Part shown: positions 20,593 through 31,405 of the stretch, one piece after another
Numbering within the stretch: the first letter of the stretch is position 1
How the letters are laid out: each line of letters begins with the position of its first letter
NCBI GenBank assembly: GCA_903929475.1
Contig: CAIYUV010000122.1
Span: 1 to 64,000, forward strand
Source of the DNA: an uncultured Spartobacteria bacterium
GTDB taxonomy: Bacteria > Verrucomicrobiota > Verrucomicrobiia > Chthoniobacterales > Chthoniobacteraceae
Direction of reading: 5' to 3'
Length of the DNA: 64,000 bases
The notes under the pieces: model-generated
Databases searched by the model: none
Seen by the model: the letters and a program-made list of their open reading frames with translations, nothing else
Told to the model about the DNA's origin: nothing
Translations under genes and position numbers: made by a program

Positions 20593-21099
20593 ATGAAACC
20601 GCACCATTTTCTCCCACTCCTCGCCGCGTTTGCACTCTCCGCCTGCTCCACCACCCGCAAAGGCGCGGGCGGCGGCGGTGCCGATGGCGACTACGTGAGC
20701 GGCACCCCGCTCGGCACTCCGCTGCCCGACAGACAAGAAGGCGTGTCCTTCCTCGGCGCCAATGTGGATCGCTCGAAATTCCCACCCGTGTATTTCGGTT
20801 TCGACAGCACGAGCCTGAGCGCGGGTGAAAAGGCGAAACTTCACGGCGTGGCGGAAGCCGCCAAGAGCGGGAGCACGATCATCATCGCGGGCTTCACAGA
20901 CGAGCGCGGCACACCGGAATACAACCGCGGCCTCGGCGAGCGCCGCGCGCTCACGGTGCGCGAGGAATTGATTGCACTCGGCGCAGGCGCAGGGCGTTTG
21001 CAGACCGTGAGCTTCGGCGAGGAAATGCCCGCCGACTCCGGCAGCGGCGAATCCGCATGGGCGAAAAACCGCCGCGCGGAATTCGGCGTGACGCGCTAG
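20593..21099 (+). CDS. OmpA/Pal-family peptidoglycan-associated lipoprotein
   Basis: Lipobox ALSACS; VYFGFDSTSLS; GFTDERGTPEYNRGLGERRALTV. Confidence 0.9.
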   Translation: MKPHHFLPLLAAFALSACSTTRKGAGGGGADGDYVSGTPLGTPLPDRQEGVSFLGANVDRSKFPPVYFGFDSTSLSAGEKAKLHGVAEAAKSGSTIIIAGFTDERGTPEYNRGLGERRALTVREELIALGAGAGRLQTVSFGEEMPADSGSGESAWAKNRRAEFGVTR

Positions 21100-21105
21100 C
21101 GCCCG

Positions 21106-22158
21106 CTACTTTTTCCCAGCAGCCGCGTCTTCGTTCAGCTTCGCCTGCACGACGGCGTAAAGCTCCTCGTAGAGCTTCGTGTCCGTCTTCAGCAATTCCT
21201 TCGCAGCGTCACGACCCTGCGCGAGCTGATTGCCTTTGTAGCTGAGCCACGAACCGCGTTTTTCCACGATGCCCTTTTCCAGCGCGAGGTCGAGCAGCGC
21301 GCCGGTCGAGGAAATGCCCTCGTTATACATGATGTCGAACTCGCACTCGCAGAATGGCGGCGCGATTTTGTTCTTCACGATTTTCACCTTCGTGCGGTTG
21401 CCCGTCACCACGCCGTCGTTCGATTTGATCGCGCCGATGCGGCGGATGTCCACGCGCACGCTGGAGTAAAATTTCAGCGCCTTGCCGCCGGGTGTCGTCT
21501 CCGGGTTGCCAAACATCACGCCGATCTTCTCGCGGATCTGGTTCGTGAAAACACACACCGTCCGCGCCTTTGAAATCAGCGCCGTCAGCTTGCGCAACGC
21601 CGCGCTCATCAGCCGCGCCTGCGCGCCCACCGTGCTGTCGCCGATCTCGCCCTCGAGCTCCTGCTTCGTCACGAGCGCCGCCACCGAGTCGAGCACGATC
21701 ACATCAAGCGCATTCGAGCGAACCAGCGTCTCCACGATGCGCAGGGCCTCCTCGCCACTGCTCGGCTGAGACACGAGCAAATCGTCCAGATTCACGCCCA
21801 GCTTCTTCGCATATTGCGGGTCGAGCGCGTGCTCCACGTCAATGAACGCCGCCAGCCCGCCGCGCTTCTGCGCCTGCGCGATGAGAGTGAGCGTGAGCGT
21901 CGTCTTGCCCGACGACTCCGGCCCGAAAACTTCGCACACACGTCCGCGCGGAAACCCGCCCGCACCCAGCGCGCGATCGATGAGAATGTTGCCCGTCGGG
22001 ATCACCTCCACATCCATCTGCTGCGAATCCCCGAGGCGCATGATGGCCCCCTCGCCAAAATCCTTCGCAATCGTCTGGAGGACGAGATCGAGATTCTTGT
22101 TACGTGCTGCGATCACTTTGCTTTCTTTCGTTTCGTCGGTTTCTGAAGCTTTGGCCAT
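21106..22158 (-). CDS. recA: Recombinase RecA
   Basis: [64 protein letters not shown]. Confidence 0.98.
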   Translation of the reverse strand: MAKASETDETKESKVIAARNKNLDLVLQTIAKDFGEGAIMRLGDSQQMDVEVIPTGNILIDRALGAGGFPRGRVCEVFGPESSGKTTLTLTLIAQAQKRGGLAAFIDVEHALDPQYAKKLGVNLDDLLVSQPSSGEEALRIVETLVRSNALDVIVLDSVAALVTKQELEGEIGDSTVGAQARLMSAALRKLTALISKARTVCVFTNQIREKIGVMFGNPETTPGGKALKFYSSVRVDIRRIGAIKSNDGVVTGNRTKVKIVKNKIAPPFCECEFDIMYNEGISSTGALLDLALEKGIVEKRGSWLSYKGNQLAQGRDAAKELLKTDTKLYEELYAVVQAKLNEDAAAGKK

Positions 22159-22312
22159 GGTAGATGAGTGCTGTGGGTTGGTGTGAAATTGAACGCCCCG
22201 TGAGTATGCCCCACACGCCGCCGGGGAAAGCGAAAACATCCGTAAAAAAAACGCAGCCTGCTTATTTTCCAGCATATCATCCCACTTCACCTGAAAGATT
22301 GAGACACTCCCT

Positions 22313-22744
22313 CTATTTAGCCTCGGCTTTCGGAAGCTCTGCTTTTTGAACTGAAGGCTTTGCCCACTTCTCGTTCGGCAAGATCACCTTCATCGGCCAA
22401 ACCGCGTCTTCGGGAAACACTCTATACCCGACGCGATTCACTATAATACTGAGGCTTTGAAAACCCGGATTCCCAAACTGTATTTTACAAACTCCTTTAG
22501 CATCCGGTGTGAACTTTCTCGGATTGTTAGACCCATACCACACCCCGACAAAGTAGTTTAATACCGTCTTCCCATCCGAATCGGTCACAATGAGACGCGT
22601 ATCCTCGTTCCGAACGTCGGCTGTCTCTACGGCCATCGAGCGCAGAATGGCGACCGCGAAAACGCAAAACGCTACCCACAATCTTACGCTTGTTCGCTGG
22701 AGAATGTGCTCGCACGAGTATGATGGACTATCGAGAGAGAGCAT
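22313..22744 (-). CDS. Hypothetical secreted/membrane-anchored protein
   Basis: N-terminal hydrophobic segment [12 protein letters not shown]; start chosen within the longer ORF. Confidence 0.5.
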   Translation of the reverse strand: MLSLDSPSYSCEHILQRTSVRLWVAFCVFAVAILRSMAVETADVRNEDTRLIVTDSDGKTVLNYFVGVWYGSNNPRKFTPDAKGVCKIQFGNPGFQSLSIIVNRVGYRVFPEDAVWPMKVILPNEKWAKPSVQKAELPKAEAK

Positions 22745-22912
22745 GGAGACATGGGTAGTTGGTTTGCCTCCCAAAGTCCATGTGAGATTCAAAGCCAAGA
22801 GCACAGTGCAACCGCCCCCAAGGGAAAGAGAAAACATCCGTGATATCCCCTTTCCCCTCCTCCTAACAACAAAGCCACGGGCACCCGCCGGGTGCTGTGC
22901 TAAATTCCCGCT

Positions 22913-23800
22913 ATGAAACACTGGCTCGCCCCGTTTGTCGTCGCCCTCTTCATCGCCGCCGCTGCCGCTCAGGAAGCTCCATCGCTCCAGACTTTGCGCA
23001 CGGACGCCGCGAAGCTCCAGCCGCTCATGCAAAAGAAAACGCGGCCCGCCGCCGGTGACTGGCTCACGGAGCATCCCGAGGACGGACAGACGTTTGATCA
23101 ATACCTCGCCTCGAATCCAAACCGCCCGACTGCCGAGCGCACGACACTTTACATCCAGCCCATCGGCGATTTCACCAAAGCGCAGGAGCCGCTCGTGAAA
23201 GACACGGCGGAAATCCTGCGCATCCACTTCGGCGTGCCGGTGAAAATCCTCGACGCCCTGCCGGACGCCGCGATTCCCGACCGCGCACGCCGCACGCATC
23301 CCAAGTGGGGCATGAAGCAATTCCTCAGCGCCTACATTTTGGAAAGCGTGCTGCTGCCGCGCCGCCCGAAGGACGCCGTCGCGGTGCTCGGCCTCACGGC
23401 GACGGATCTTTTTCCGCAGCCCTCATGGAATTTCGTCTTCGGCGAGGCATCGCTCGAAGAACGCGTCGGCGTGTGGTCGCTCGCCCGCTACGGCGATGTG
23501 GAGAAAGACTACGCCACCGTGCTTCGCCGCACGCTGCAAGTGGCGACGCACGAAACCGGCCACATGTTCGGCATCGAACACTGCACGCTCCACGAATGCG
23601 GCATGAACGGCTCCAACAATCTCGCCGAAAGCGACCGCGCTCCGATGCCCTTCTGCTCCGAGTGCGATCTGAAACTCTGGTGGGCCTGCCGCCTTGATCC
23701 CGCAGCTCGCTACACCGCCCTCGCCGATTTCGCAAAAGCCCACGGGCTCGCAAAAGAGGAAGCCCAATGGAGACGCCGTGCGGAGGTGCTGAAAAAGTAG
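22913..23800 (+). CDS. Archaemetzincin-like zinc metalloprotease (peptidase M54)
   Basis: HETGHMFGIEHCTLHECGMNGSNNLAESDRAPMPFCSECDLKL: HExxHxxGxxHC..C.M...CxxC signature; signal peptide. Confidence 0.85.
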   Translation: MKHWLAPFVVALFIAAAAAQEAPSLQTLRTDAAKLQPLMQKKTRPAAGDWLTEHPEDGQTFDQYLASNPNRPTAERTTLYIQPIGDFTKAQEPLVKDTAEILRIHFGVPVKILDALPDAAIPDRARRTHPKWGMKQFLSAYILESVLLPRRPKDAVAVLGLTATDLFPQPSWNFVFGEASLEERVGVWSLARYGDVEKDYATVLRRTLQVATHETGHMFGIEHCTLHECGMNGSNNLAESDRAPMPFCSECDLKLWWACRLDPAARYTALADFAKAHGLAKEEAQWRRRAEVLKK

Positions 23801-23814
23801 GCCGAGGGTTAAGA

Positions 23815-26244
23815 TTACTGTTTCCCTTCGCCAGTAGGATAGATGCTGATCAATGCAGGCGGGTTTTTGTCGACTTCGGCGGCGGCGATGATTTCGCGGA
23901 GCTTGGCGATTTGTGGGGTGAGGCCGTGGCTGGTAGCCTCGTCCACGGTCCATGTGCGCTCGATTTCCCGGAGCACGGGCAGCGCGTGGGCGCCGTATTC
24001 CTTGAGCGCGTCGAGGCAGACGGCGATGCGCTCGCCGGATCCCCAGTTACGCCAGTCCATCGCAGTGAAGGCGAGCGGGATTCCTTCTTTGATGCGGTAT
24101 TTTGTGAGTAATTTCACGCCTGCGAGGCGGACTCCGCCGGCGAACATTTCTCCGCTCGGGGCTTTTTCGGCGATGGATTTCACGATGTCCGGTGCGAGTG
24201 CGCGCACGTCGTCGAGCGTGAGGAATTGGTAGGTGGAACGGAGGCAGCCGCGAGCGCGTCCGTCGTCGGTCGTGGCTACGCTGCGGATGGCGGGATAGAG
24301 CAGGCTGCGGTCAACGCCTTCTATGGATCGGGCCAGCAATCCATCGCCGCCAAGTGCGCCACGCGGGTAGAAGAGCGAGAATGCGAGGCCGCGCCGCTGG
24401 AAGCCGCGAGGGTCTTTGGGGTCCTGACGCGCACAGGCTTTGAGCATCGCGGGGATGGCCGGGCGTGCGGGTTCGCCGATGCCCGCGAGCGCTTCGGCGG
24501 CGCAGACGCGGAGCCATATGTCGTCGTGATCGAGCAGACGGATCAAAACGGGCACGGCTGCGGCACCGCGCGCCTTGAGTTCTTTCACCGCCTGACACGC
24601 GCCAATGCGCGCCTGAGCGTCGTTGCCTTCGAGCAGTTGGAGCAGGGCGGACGTCACGTCCTCCTTCTTTTTCGCAATGGCCTCGGCAGCCCGCGTGCGC
24701 ACAACCAGCGACCAGCTTCCCAGTTCCTTCATCAGCGCGGGGAGATCCAGCTTTTCGTAATCCATGTTGCGCCCCGCTTCGATGGCCTCCTTCACGTCCT
24801 TTTCGCTCAGCCATGTATCCGACTTCGCGTCCTTGCCGGTGAGGAAAAGTTTCCGCAACGGCAGCGCGTAAGTGAGCATGTAGCCAGTCGTGGAATCCCA
24901 ATAGCCGCCGCCACCGCCGCCGAGCCCTTGATAAACGAAATCGCCCTTCCAAGTGCGCGCCAGATCGTAATACCAGCGCATCTCTTTGAGGAATGCCGAC
25001 GCCGCCTTCGGCCCGCCGCGCGCCACGCCCATCCCGGACCATTGGTGGCTGAATTGATTCCCCGTGTGCCCCTCCTCGCGGTCTTCGTAGGACGCCGTGA
25101 TCAGCTTCGTGTAAAACTGCGAGCCTCCCTTCATCCCTTGCAGATCAAAGATGAGCGCCGCCTGACAATTCTTCCCGTTGTCGTCGTGGCAATTCAGCGT
25201 CGGGTTGTGATCGCCGTAGGGAATCGTGCCCTTTCCCACGTAGTAACTCAGAAAATCATTCGCCCGTTTCAGCGCCGCAGCGATTTCACCGTCCTTGTCC
25301 TCGATGCCGCACTTCGTCGCGAGGATCAGCCCCATGTGGCAGACGAGCCCCGCTTGATTCAGCGCGCCGTAGCCGGGGATGTTGCCGTGAATCACGCCGC
25401 CATTCAGATCCGTCCACGTCATGTTCGAGCCCCACGTGCCGATGCGGCTTTGCCCCAGTGCGATGAAGTGCGCGTATTCCTGAATCGCTGGCAGGACATA
25501 CTTGTCGCCGGTTGCGAGATAGTATTCCGAGAGAAAGACGCACGTGTAGCCCGTGATCCAGCCGCCGGGATTTCCGGGCACCCATTTATCAATCGGGAAA
25601 TGCGGATTCTGAGGAGCGACCTCATGCGCCTTCGCTTTCAGCAACTCGGCATACTGCGGATCGCCCGACGCCAGCAGTGCGAGGTAGCCGACGAGACACC
25701 GCCCGTAATCCTTGTTCTCCACGATGCGCTTGCAGCCTTCCTCCAAAATCTTGCGCGATTTCGCGCAATCATACGGAGCCGTCTCCGCATAGGAACCCAT
25801 CACCTTCAGCTTCACCACCACATCCTTCTGCTCGCCCTTGCGCCACACCATCAGCGCCAGCGCGCCGTCCTTTTCCGCGCCGTCAATCGCCCGGCCAAAC
25901 ACCCGGCGCGCATCCTCGCTGAAAAGTTTCCTCGCCACGCCGAGGATCACATCGCCAACCTGCATCACCCCGTCCGCAGGCGAGCCGGCGTCAATTTTCG
26001 TCACCAAAATCTGCCGCGCATCATCCGTGTAATTGTCCTTCACAAACATCCACCCCCGCATCCCCGTCGGCCCCAGATTCCAATCCCCTTTTCCCTCCGC
26101 CGCCTTCGGCTCCTTCGTCAAATCCGGCGGCACCGCAGGCTGCGCCGCATCAGCGAAACAAGCCGCCGCTACCAGCATCGCCATCGCCAAAATACGAGTG
26201 AACATCTCAAAAGTCCCCGCCCTGCATTTTGTGAAACGCCTCAT
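23815..26244 (-). CDS. DUF6288-like secreted protein with PDZ-like and HEAT-like regions
   Basis: WNLGPTGMRGWMFVKDNYTDDARQILVTKIDAGSPADGVMQVGDVILGV; C-terminal HEAT repeats. Confidence 0.7.
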   Translation of the reverse strand: MRRFTKCRAGTFEMFTRILAMAMLVAAACFADAAQPAVPPDLTKEPKAAEGKGDWNLGPTGMRGWMFVKDNYTDDARQILVTKIDAGSPADGVMQVGDVILGVARKLFSEDARRVFGRAIDGAEKDGALALMVWRKGEQKDVVVKLKVMGSYAETAPYDCAKSRKILEEGCKRIVENKDYGRCLVGYLALLASGDPQYAELLKAKAHEVAPQNPHFPIDKWVPGNPGGWITGYTCVFLSEYYLATGDKYVLPAIQEYAHFIALGQSRIGTWGSNMTWTDLNGGVIHGNIPGYGALNQAGLVCHMGLILATKCGIEDKDGEIAAALKRANDFLSYYVGKGTIPYGDHNPTLNCHDDNGKNCQAALIFDLQGMKGGSQFYTKLITASYEDREEGHTGNQFSHQWSGMGVARGGPKAASAFLKEMRWYYDLARTWKGDFVYQGLGGGGGGYWDSTTGYMLTYALPLRKLFLTGKDAKSDTWLSEKDVKEAIEAGRNMDYEKLDLPALMKELGSWSLVVRTRAAEAIAKKKEDVTSALLQLLEGNDAQARIGACQAVKELKARGAAAVPVLIRLLDHDDIWLRVCAAEALAGIGEPARPAIPAMLKACARQDPKDPRGFQRRGLAFSLFYPRGALGGDGLLARSIEGVDRSLLYPAIRSVATTDDGRARGCLRSTYQFLTLDDVRALAPDIVKSIAEKAPSGEMFAGGVRLAGVKLLTKYRIKEGIPLAFTAMDWRNWGSGERIAVCLDALKEYGAHALPVLREIERTWTVDEATSHGLTPQIAKLREIIAAAEVDKNPPALISIYPTGEGKQ

Positions 26245-27389
26245 TTCGACTTCATCAATTCCAGCATCGTGTCGGCGAATTGCTTTCCGAGCAGGATGAA
26301 GAAGCGGCCTTCGCCGTTGTAGTGAAAGCCCATGTTCGATGTGGAGCGTTGCAGCAGCGCTTTTTCCTCAGGGGTGTGCGGGTCTTTTTTGAAATCGCGG
26401 GTGTGCAGCCATTCACCAGCGGTCAGCTCCACTACTTTCGGATGCAGCAGTGGCGCGCTCTCGAACGCCTTCACGTTTCCTTTGAACTCCTCGACCGTGT
26501 TCACGAAGCGTTGCCCCTCGCGCACGTCCTTCTGCTTTGGGTTGATTGTTCCTTCGTTCAGCGGGCCGTTCACACCCATCACGCCGACGGCCACTTTCAT
26601 ATTCGGCGCGTTGAATTCCTTCCGCAAATCCTTGATCAGCATCACGAGGTTTTTGCCGTATTCCTTGCGACCCGTTTCGTCGAACATGTCGTTATAGCCC
26701 TGAAACCAGACGAGCCCCGCGATTTCATAGCCGGTCTTTTCGTCGTAGGCGGGGAAGAGTTTTTTTAAATCGCGCACCGTGTCGTGCGTGTTCTGCACCA
26801 GCGCGCGATACATCTCGCCGACTTCCTCGGGCTTCACATTCGGCAGCGGCCCCGCACTCGGCGGACGCCAGTTTTGGTGCAGGCTCGTGCCGCCCTCCGC
26901 CACTTTGATCAAAAGCACCTGCTCATCCAGCGCCTCACCCATGAAATAGCCGAACCCGTATTCCGGCCCGATTTTTCCACCGAGTGTCGCGGCATCCTTC
27001 CGCGCGCCGAGCCCCGGCTGGAGTTTGTCGAAAGGCGCGCCGTTGCTCACCACCCACACGTCATCACGGGTCACGAGCGTCTTGCCGTCGGGTTTGAATT
27101 TTTTAAGCAACGCCGCCCGCGCCGGGTCCTGGTCCTCGCCGAGAAAATCAATCGTAGGCAAAGTCGCGTGCCCCTCCATGTTCGACTGACCCGCGAGCAG
27201 GAAAATCTTCAGCGGCCCCTTCGCAAGCTTGCCCGTAGCCACATCTTCCGCCCGTCCTCCCGAAGCGAACAGCACAGCCAGCGCACACATTGCAGTGATA
27301 GTTTTGACGAAGGATCGAAAAATGGCGGGTGATTTCATGGGTGGGTTATTTGTGAGATTTGCGCAGAAAGTGTCAGTCAAAATCATCAA
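26241..27389 (-). CDS. Sialate O-acetylesterase-like (SASA domain) protein
   Basis: KIFLLAGQSNMEGHATL; VWFQGYNDMFD. Confidence 0.8.
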   Translation of the reverse strand: MMILTDTFCANLTNNPPMKSPAIFRSFVKTITAMCALAVLFASGGRAEDVATGKLAKGPLKIFLLAGQSNMEGHATLPTIDFLGEDQDPARAALLKKFKPDGKTLVTRDDVWVVSNGAPFDKLQPGLGARKDAATLGGKIGPEYGFGYFMGEALDEQVLLIKVAEGGTSLHQNWRPPSAGPLPNVKPEEVGEMYRALVQNTHDTVRDLKKLFPAYDEKTGYEIAGLVWFQGYNDMFDETGRKEYGKNLVMLIKDLRKEFNAPNMKVAVGVMGVNGPLNEGTINPKQKDVREGQRFVNTVEEFKGNVKAFESAPLLHPKVVELTAGEWLHTRDFKKDPHTPEEKALLQRSTSNMGFHYNGEGRFFILLGKQFADTMLELMKSK

Positions 27390-27612
27390 GTGTTTTCCTC
27401 AGTTCGCTCGCTCCAGACCGATAACGAATGACCGTTAGTGATTTACCACCGTTGTAGCAACGCACTTGAAGTAGGAAATTAATAGCGACAACACCAATCA
27501 GTGCCACAATAGGAAATGCAACGCCGTTATGGTCAAATACCGCGAGGCAGAATACGATTCAAACGATCACACTGAGAGAGCTGAAAATCACCATGTGCGG
27601 CGGCGAAATAAA

Positions 27613-27903
27613 CTAAGGCCATTGAATGTGAACCGTAGTGTTTCTCCATTGCAATGCGGCACAAATATTATTGAGAATTTCGACTCGTTTTTCCGCAGTA
27701 ATTTCTTCCTTATTGTGAGGCGATTCCCAAACTTTTACGGAACTTTTCCATACGACGATGCTTGGTGCGTCAGTCATTAAAATCTCAGATTCAATATGCA
27801 TTGTCTTTTTCCCTTCGCGATATTTCATCCCTGTTCGTCCAAGCAATTGAACAGAAAATCCTGTATCACTCACGATCCAGTTAGTGCAGGGAATAGAAAA
27901 CAT
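27613..27903 (-). CDS. Hypothetical protein resembling Imm74-type immunity proteins
   Basis: GMKYREGKKTMHIESEILMTDAPSIVVWKSSVKVWESPHNKEEITAEKRVEILNNICAAL; locally AT-rich. Confidence 0.45.
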   Translation of the reverse strand: MFSIPCTNWIVSDTGFSVQLLGRTGMKYREGKKTMHIESEILMTDAPSIVVWKSSVKVWESPHNKEEITAEKRVEILNNICAALQWRNTTVHIQWP

Positions 27904-27954
27904 AGACCATTTATAGCCTGTTCTGTTTATCGCTACGTCACATAAAGAAGTCCG

Positions 27955-29139
27955 CTACGCACTCGGCAGCGGCTGCATCGGCTCGGCTTCGGCTTCGTAG
28001 TTGATGCCTTCCAGTCCGAAACCGAAGAGCTTCAAAAATTCCGCACGGTATCCGGCGATGTCGCTGATGTCGGCGAGGTTTTCGGTGCTCACTTTCTCCC
28101 ATAGCGCGGCGACTTCGGCCTGGATGTCCTCGCGCATTTCCCAATCGTCGATGCGGATGCGGCCATCTTCGTCGGGTTGCGGATTTCCGGCGAGGCGCGT
28201 GGCGAAGAGCCGCTGGATTTGCTCGATACAACCTTCGTGGAGGCCCTTTGCCTTCATCACACGATAGAGCAGCGAAATGTAGAGCGGCACAACGGGAATC
28301 GCGCTGCTCGCCTGCGTGACGAGTGCTTTGTTCACGCTCACCCATGCGCGGCCTTCCTTGTCGGCGAGCTTTGCCGAAATGCGGTCGGCGGTTTCTTCGA
28401 GATGTTCCTTCGCGCGACCGATGGTGCCGTTGCGATAAATCGCCCACGTGAGCGACGGCCCGATGTAGCTGTAGGCGACCGTGACGACGCCCGGCGCGAG
28501 CACGCCCGCAGCTTCCAAAGCGTCCATCCACATCTCCCAATCTTCGCCGCCCATGACCGCGACCGTGTCCGCGATGTCCGCATCGCTTGCGGGCTCGATG
28601 TTCACTTCGCTCACGATGCCGCGATCGGTGTCCACGGTCTTGTTGGAATACGCTGCGCCGATGGGTTTCAGGCAGCTTTTGTGCGTGACGCCCGTGCGCG
28701 GATTCGTGCGGCGGGGCGAGGCGAGGGAGTAAATGACGGCGTCCACCTGACCGAGGTCGGCCTTGATTGTGGCGATGACCTGCTCCTTCACCGCGTCGGA
28801 AAATGCGTCGCCATTGATGCTCTTCGCATACAGACCGGCGGCGTGCGCCTCGCGCTCGAAGGCGACCGAGTTATACCATCCCGCCGTGCCCGTGCGATCC
28901 GGCTCCGGTGGTTTTTCAAAGAACACGCCGAGTGTGGCTGCGCCGCCCGCAAACGCTGGAACGATGCGGCTCGCGAGGCCGTAGCCGGTGCTGGAACCAA
29001 TCACGAGCACACGCTTTGGCGCGCTCGCGATGGGGCCTTTGCTGCGCACGTATTCGATTTGCTGGCGCACGTGGGCCGCGCAGCCGTCGGGGTGCGATGT
29101 AGTGCAGATGAAACCGCGAATCTTGGGCTTGATGATCAT
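27955..29139 (-). CDS. fabV: Trans-2-enoyl-CoA/enoyl-ACP reductase FabV
   Basis: MIIKPKIRGFICTTSHPDGCAAHVRQQIEYV; VLVIGSSTGYGLASRI; SLASPRRTNPRTG. Confidence 0.95.
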   Translation of the reverse strand: MIIKPKIRGFICTTSHPDGCAAHVRQQIEYVRSKGPIASAPKRVLVIGSSTGYGLASRIVPAFAGGAATLGVFFEKPPEPDRTGTAGWYNSVAFEREAHAAGLYAKSINGDAFSDAVKEQVIATIKADLGQVDAVIYSLASPRRTNPRTGVTHKSCLKPIGAAYSNKTVDTDRGIVSEVNIEPASDADIADTVAVMGGEDWEMWMDALEAAGVLAPGVVTVAYSYIGPSLTWAIYRNGTIGRAKEHLEETADRISAKLADKEGRAWVSVNKALVTQASSAIPVVPLYISLLYRVMKAKGLHEGCIEQIQRLFATRLAGNPQPDEDGRIRIDDWEMREDIQAEVAALWEKVSTENLADISDIAGYRAEFLKLFGFGLEGINYEAEAEPMQPLPSA

Positions 29140-29235
29140 GCTCAGACGGTGCGCGAGCGCCGCGCGGGGCGTCGAGGTTTTTTCTGGTGTGAACCATTGT
29201 TGGAAATGCGGGAACGGCCCGCTAGCATCCGCGAT

Positions 29236-30027
29236 GTGAAACTTCGTGGCATCCTTTTGATCCTATCCATTTTCGTCGGCTCAGCGCTGGCGCAGAAACC
29301 AACACCCAAGCCTGCGCCCGCTCCCGCGCTCGATGAAAACACGGCGCTCGGCGCGCTGCGTCAGCTCCCGAAGGACGCTGCAAAACGTCTCGCCCGCATC
29401 GAAGCGCGCGACGGCAACCCGTGGCCGCAGCGCTGGTATTTGCTCGTGCATGATCCCGCCCAGCCGCGCGGGTTGCGCGAATTTGTCTTCGCCGACGGCA
29501 AGCTCGTCACCGCACGCACGCTCTCGCAATTCGCCGACACGCTGAAAGCGACCGACGTCATCGGCGACACCGTCGCAAAAGTGAACAGCGATCAGGCCGC
29601 CGGCATCGCCGGGCAATACGCGCTCACCAACGCCGTGCGCCTCGGCACCGTGAACTACGAACTTTCCAAAACGAGCGCCGGAATCGTGTGGCAGCTCACC
29701 TGCCTCGATCCGCAGGGCAACCAGCTCGGAGTCCTCATCGTCAACGCCACGAAGGGCGGCGTGCTCAGCCACGAGGGTTTTGAAAAAGCACCCGTCACCG
29801 CAGCGCCCGCACCAACTCCCGAACCGAAAACCGTCGCGCCGCGTCCCGTCGTCACTGCCACGCCCGCGCCAAAACAAACGCCGAAGCCTGCGCCTAAACC
29901 CGCCGAGGCAGAGCCGCCAAAACCCGTCATCATTTCCACACCCGCAGCAACCCCGGCACCCACTCCAAAGCCCGGCGTCGGCAAACGTGTCGGCGATTCG
30001 GTGCGTAAACTTTTCGGCAGCGAATAG
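29236..30027 (+). CDS. Hypothetical secreted protein with Pro/Ala-rich C-terminal segment
   Basis: GTG start, signal peptide LRGILLILSIFVGSALAQ; PAPTPEPKTVAPRP low-complexity tail. Confidence 0.65.
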   Translation: MKLRGILLILSIFVGSALAQKPTPKPAPAPALDENTALGALRQLPKDAAKRLARIEARDGNPWPQRWYLLVHDPAQPRGLREFVFADGKLVTARTLSQFADTLKATDVIGDTVAKVNSDQAAGIAGQYALTNAVRLGTVNYELSKTSAGIVWQLTCLDPQGNQLGVLIVNATKGGVLSHEGFEKAPVTAAPAPTPEPKTVAPRPVVTATPAPKQTPKPAPKPAEAEPPKPVIISTPAATPAPTPKPGVGKRVGDSVRKLFGSE

Positions 30028-30028
30028 C

Positions 30029-31402
30029 ATGACTCCTCTCGCCCGCTCGCTCACAAAACTGCTCGGCCAAGGCATCGTCCGCGACGACCCGGCCACGCTC
30101 GCCACGCACGCGACGGATCGCTGGTTCGCATCCCGCAAGCCGGATGTTGTCGTGCTCGCAAAGACCCGCGCACACGTCGAAGCGACGCTCGCTTTCGCCA
30201 ACAAACGCGGAATCCCCGTGACTCCACGCGGCGCGGGCTACGGCTACGTCGGCGGCTGCGTGCCGTCGCACGGCGGCATCGCGCTCAGCGTCGCGCGCAT
30301 GAACCGCATCAAGGAAATCCACGTCGCCAATGGAGTCGCAGTCGTGCAGCCGGGCGTCATCACCGGCGAGTTGCAGGCGGCAGTGCGAGCAAAGGGACTT
30401 TTCTATCCGCCCGATCCCGCGTCGCTCGCCGATTGCAGCATCGGCGGCAACATCGCCACCAACGCCGGCGGGCCGCGCTGTTTGAAATACGGCGTCACGC
30501 GCCACTACGTGCTCGGCCTCGAAGTCGTGCTCGCCGACGGGCGCGTCCTCCACTGCGGCGGGCGCACTCACAAAAACAAACAGGGCTTTGATCTCATCGG
30601 TTCCTTCGTCGGCAGCGAAGGACTGCTCGGCGTCGTCACCGAAGCCACGCTGCGCCTGCTCCCCCACCCTCCCGCACGCGCCACGCTCGCCGCGAGCTTC
30701 CGCACTTTCCGCGCAGCAGCGGATGCCGTGCAGCAAATTTTCGCCGCCGGATTCCTGCCGTGCGCACTGGAAATCGCCGACCCTTTCACGCTGAAAAGCG
30801 CACGCGAATTCCTCGGACGCGAGATCGCACCCGGCGCGCAATCGCTCGTGCTCGTCGAATTGGATGGCCAGGTGGACTCCGTGAAAAGCGAGTCCGCCGC
30901 CGTCGCAAAACTACTGCGGAAAATTGACGCCATCCGCGTGCTCAGCGCATTCGGCGACGAGGAATCCGAAAAACTCTGGGGCCTCCGCCGCGCCTACAGC
31001 GCATCGCTCAAAGCCACCGGCCTCACGAAGCTGAACGAAGACATCGTCGTCCCGCGTGGCCAGCTAGTCGCGCTCGCGGAATTTGGCGAACACCTCGCAA
31101 AAAAACACGGTTACCCCGTCGCGTGCTTCGGCCACGCGGGCGATGGCAACATCCACGTCAACATCATGGCCGCGAACTACCACGAAGACCGCCGCGTGAA
31201 AGCCAAAGTGGATCGCGCGCTCGACGAACTTTTTACATGGGTGCTGAAACACGACGGTGTCATCACCGGCGAACACGGCATCGGCCTCGCCAAAAAACCA
31301 TGGTGGCCCCAAGCCTTGGACAAAGTAGGCCGCGACGTCCACCGCGCCCTCAAAACCGCGCTCGATCCAAAAGGAATCCTGAACCCCGGAAAGTTCGTCT
31401 GA
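30029..31402 (+). CDS. FAD-binding oxidase (glycolate oxidase GlcD/D-lactate dehydrogenase-like)
   Basis: VTPRGAGYGYVGGCVPSHGGIALS; GGNIATNAGGPRCLKYGVTRHYVLGLEVVLADG; GEHGIG. Confidence 0.9.
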   Translation: MTPLARSLTKLLGQGIVRDDPATLATHATDRWFASRKPDVVVLAKTRAHVEATLAFANKRGIPVTPRGAGYGYVGGCVPSHGGIALSVARMNRIKEIHVANGVAVVQPGVITGELQAAVRAKGLFYPPDPASLADCSIGGNIATNAGGPRCLKYGVTRHYVLGLEVVLADGRVLHCGGRTHKNKQGFDLIGSFVGSEGLLGVVTEATLRLLPHPPARATLAASFRTFRAAADAVQQIFAAGFLPCALEIADPFTLKSAREFLGREIAPGAQSLVLVELDGQVDSVKSESAAVAKLLRKIDAIRVLSAFGDEESEKLWGLRRAYSASLKATGLTKLNEDIVVPRGQLVALAEFGEHLAKKHGYPVACFGHAGDGNIHVNIMAANYHEDRRVKAKVDRALDELFTWVLKHDGVITGEHGIGLAKKPWWPQALDKVGRDVHRALKTALDPKGILNPGKFV

Positions 31403-31405
31403 GCC

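Noticed and set aside
24226-26322. 698-aa plus-strand ORF
   Set aside because: Antisense shadow of the DUF6288-like gene.
28177-29235. N-terminal part of the 616-aa plus-strand ORF
   Set aside because: Antisense to fabV; the genuine gene likely starts at GTG 29236 with a signal peptide.
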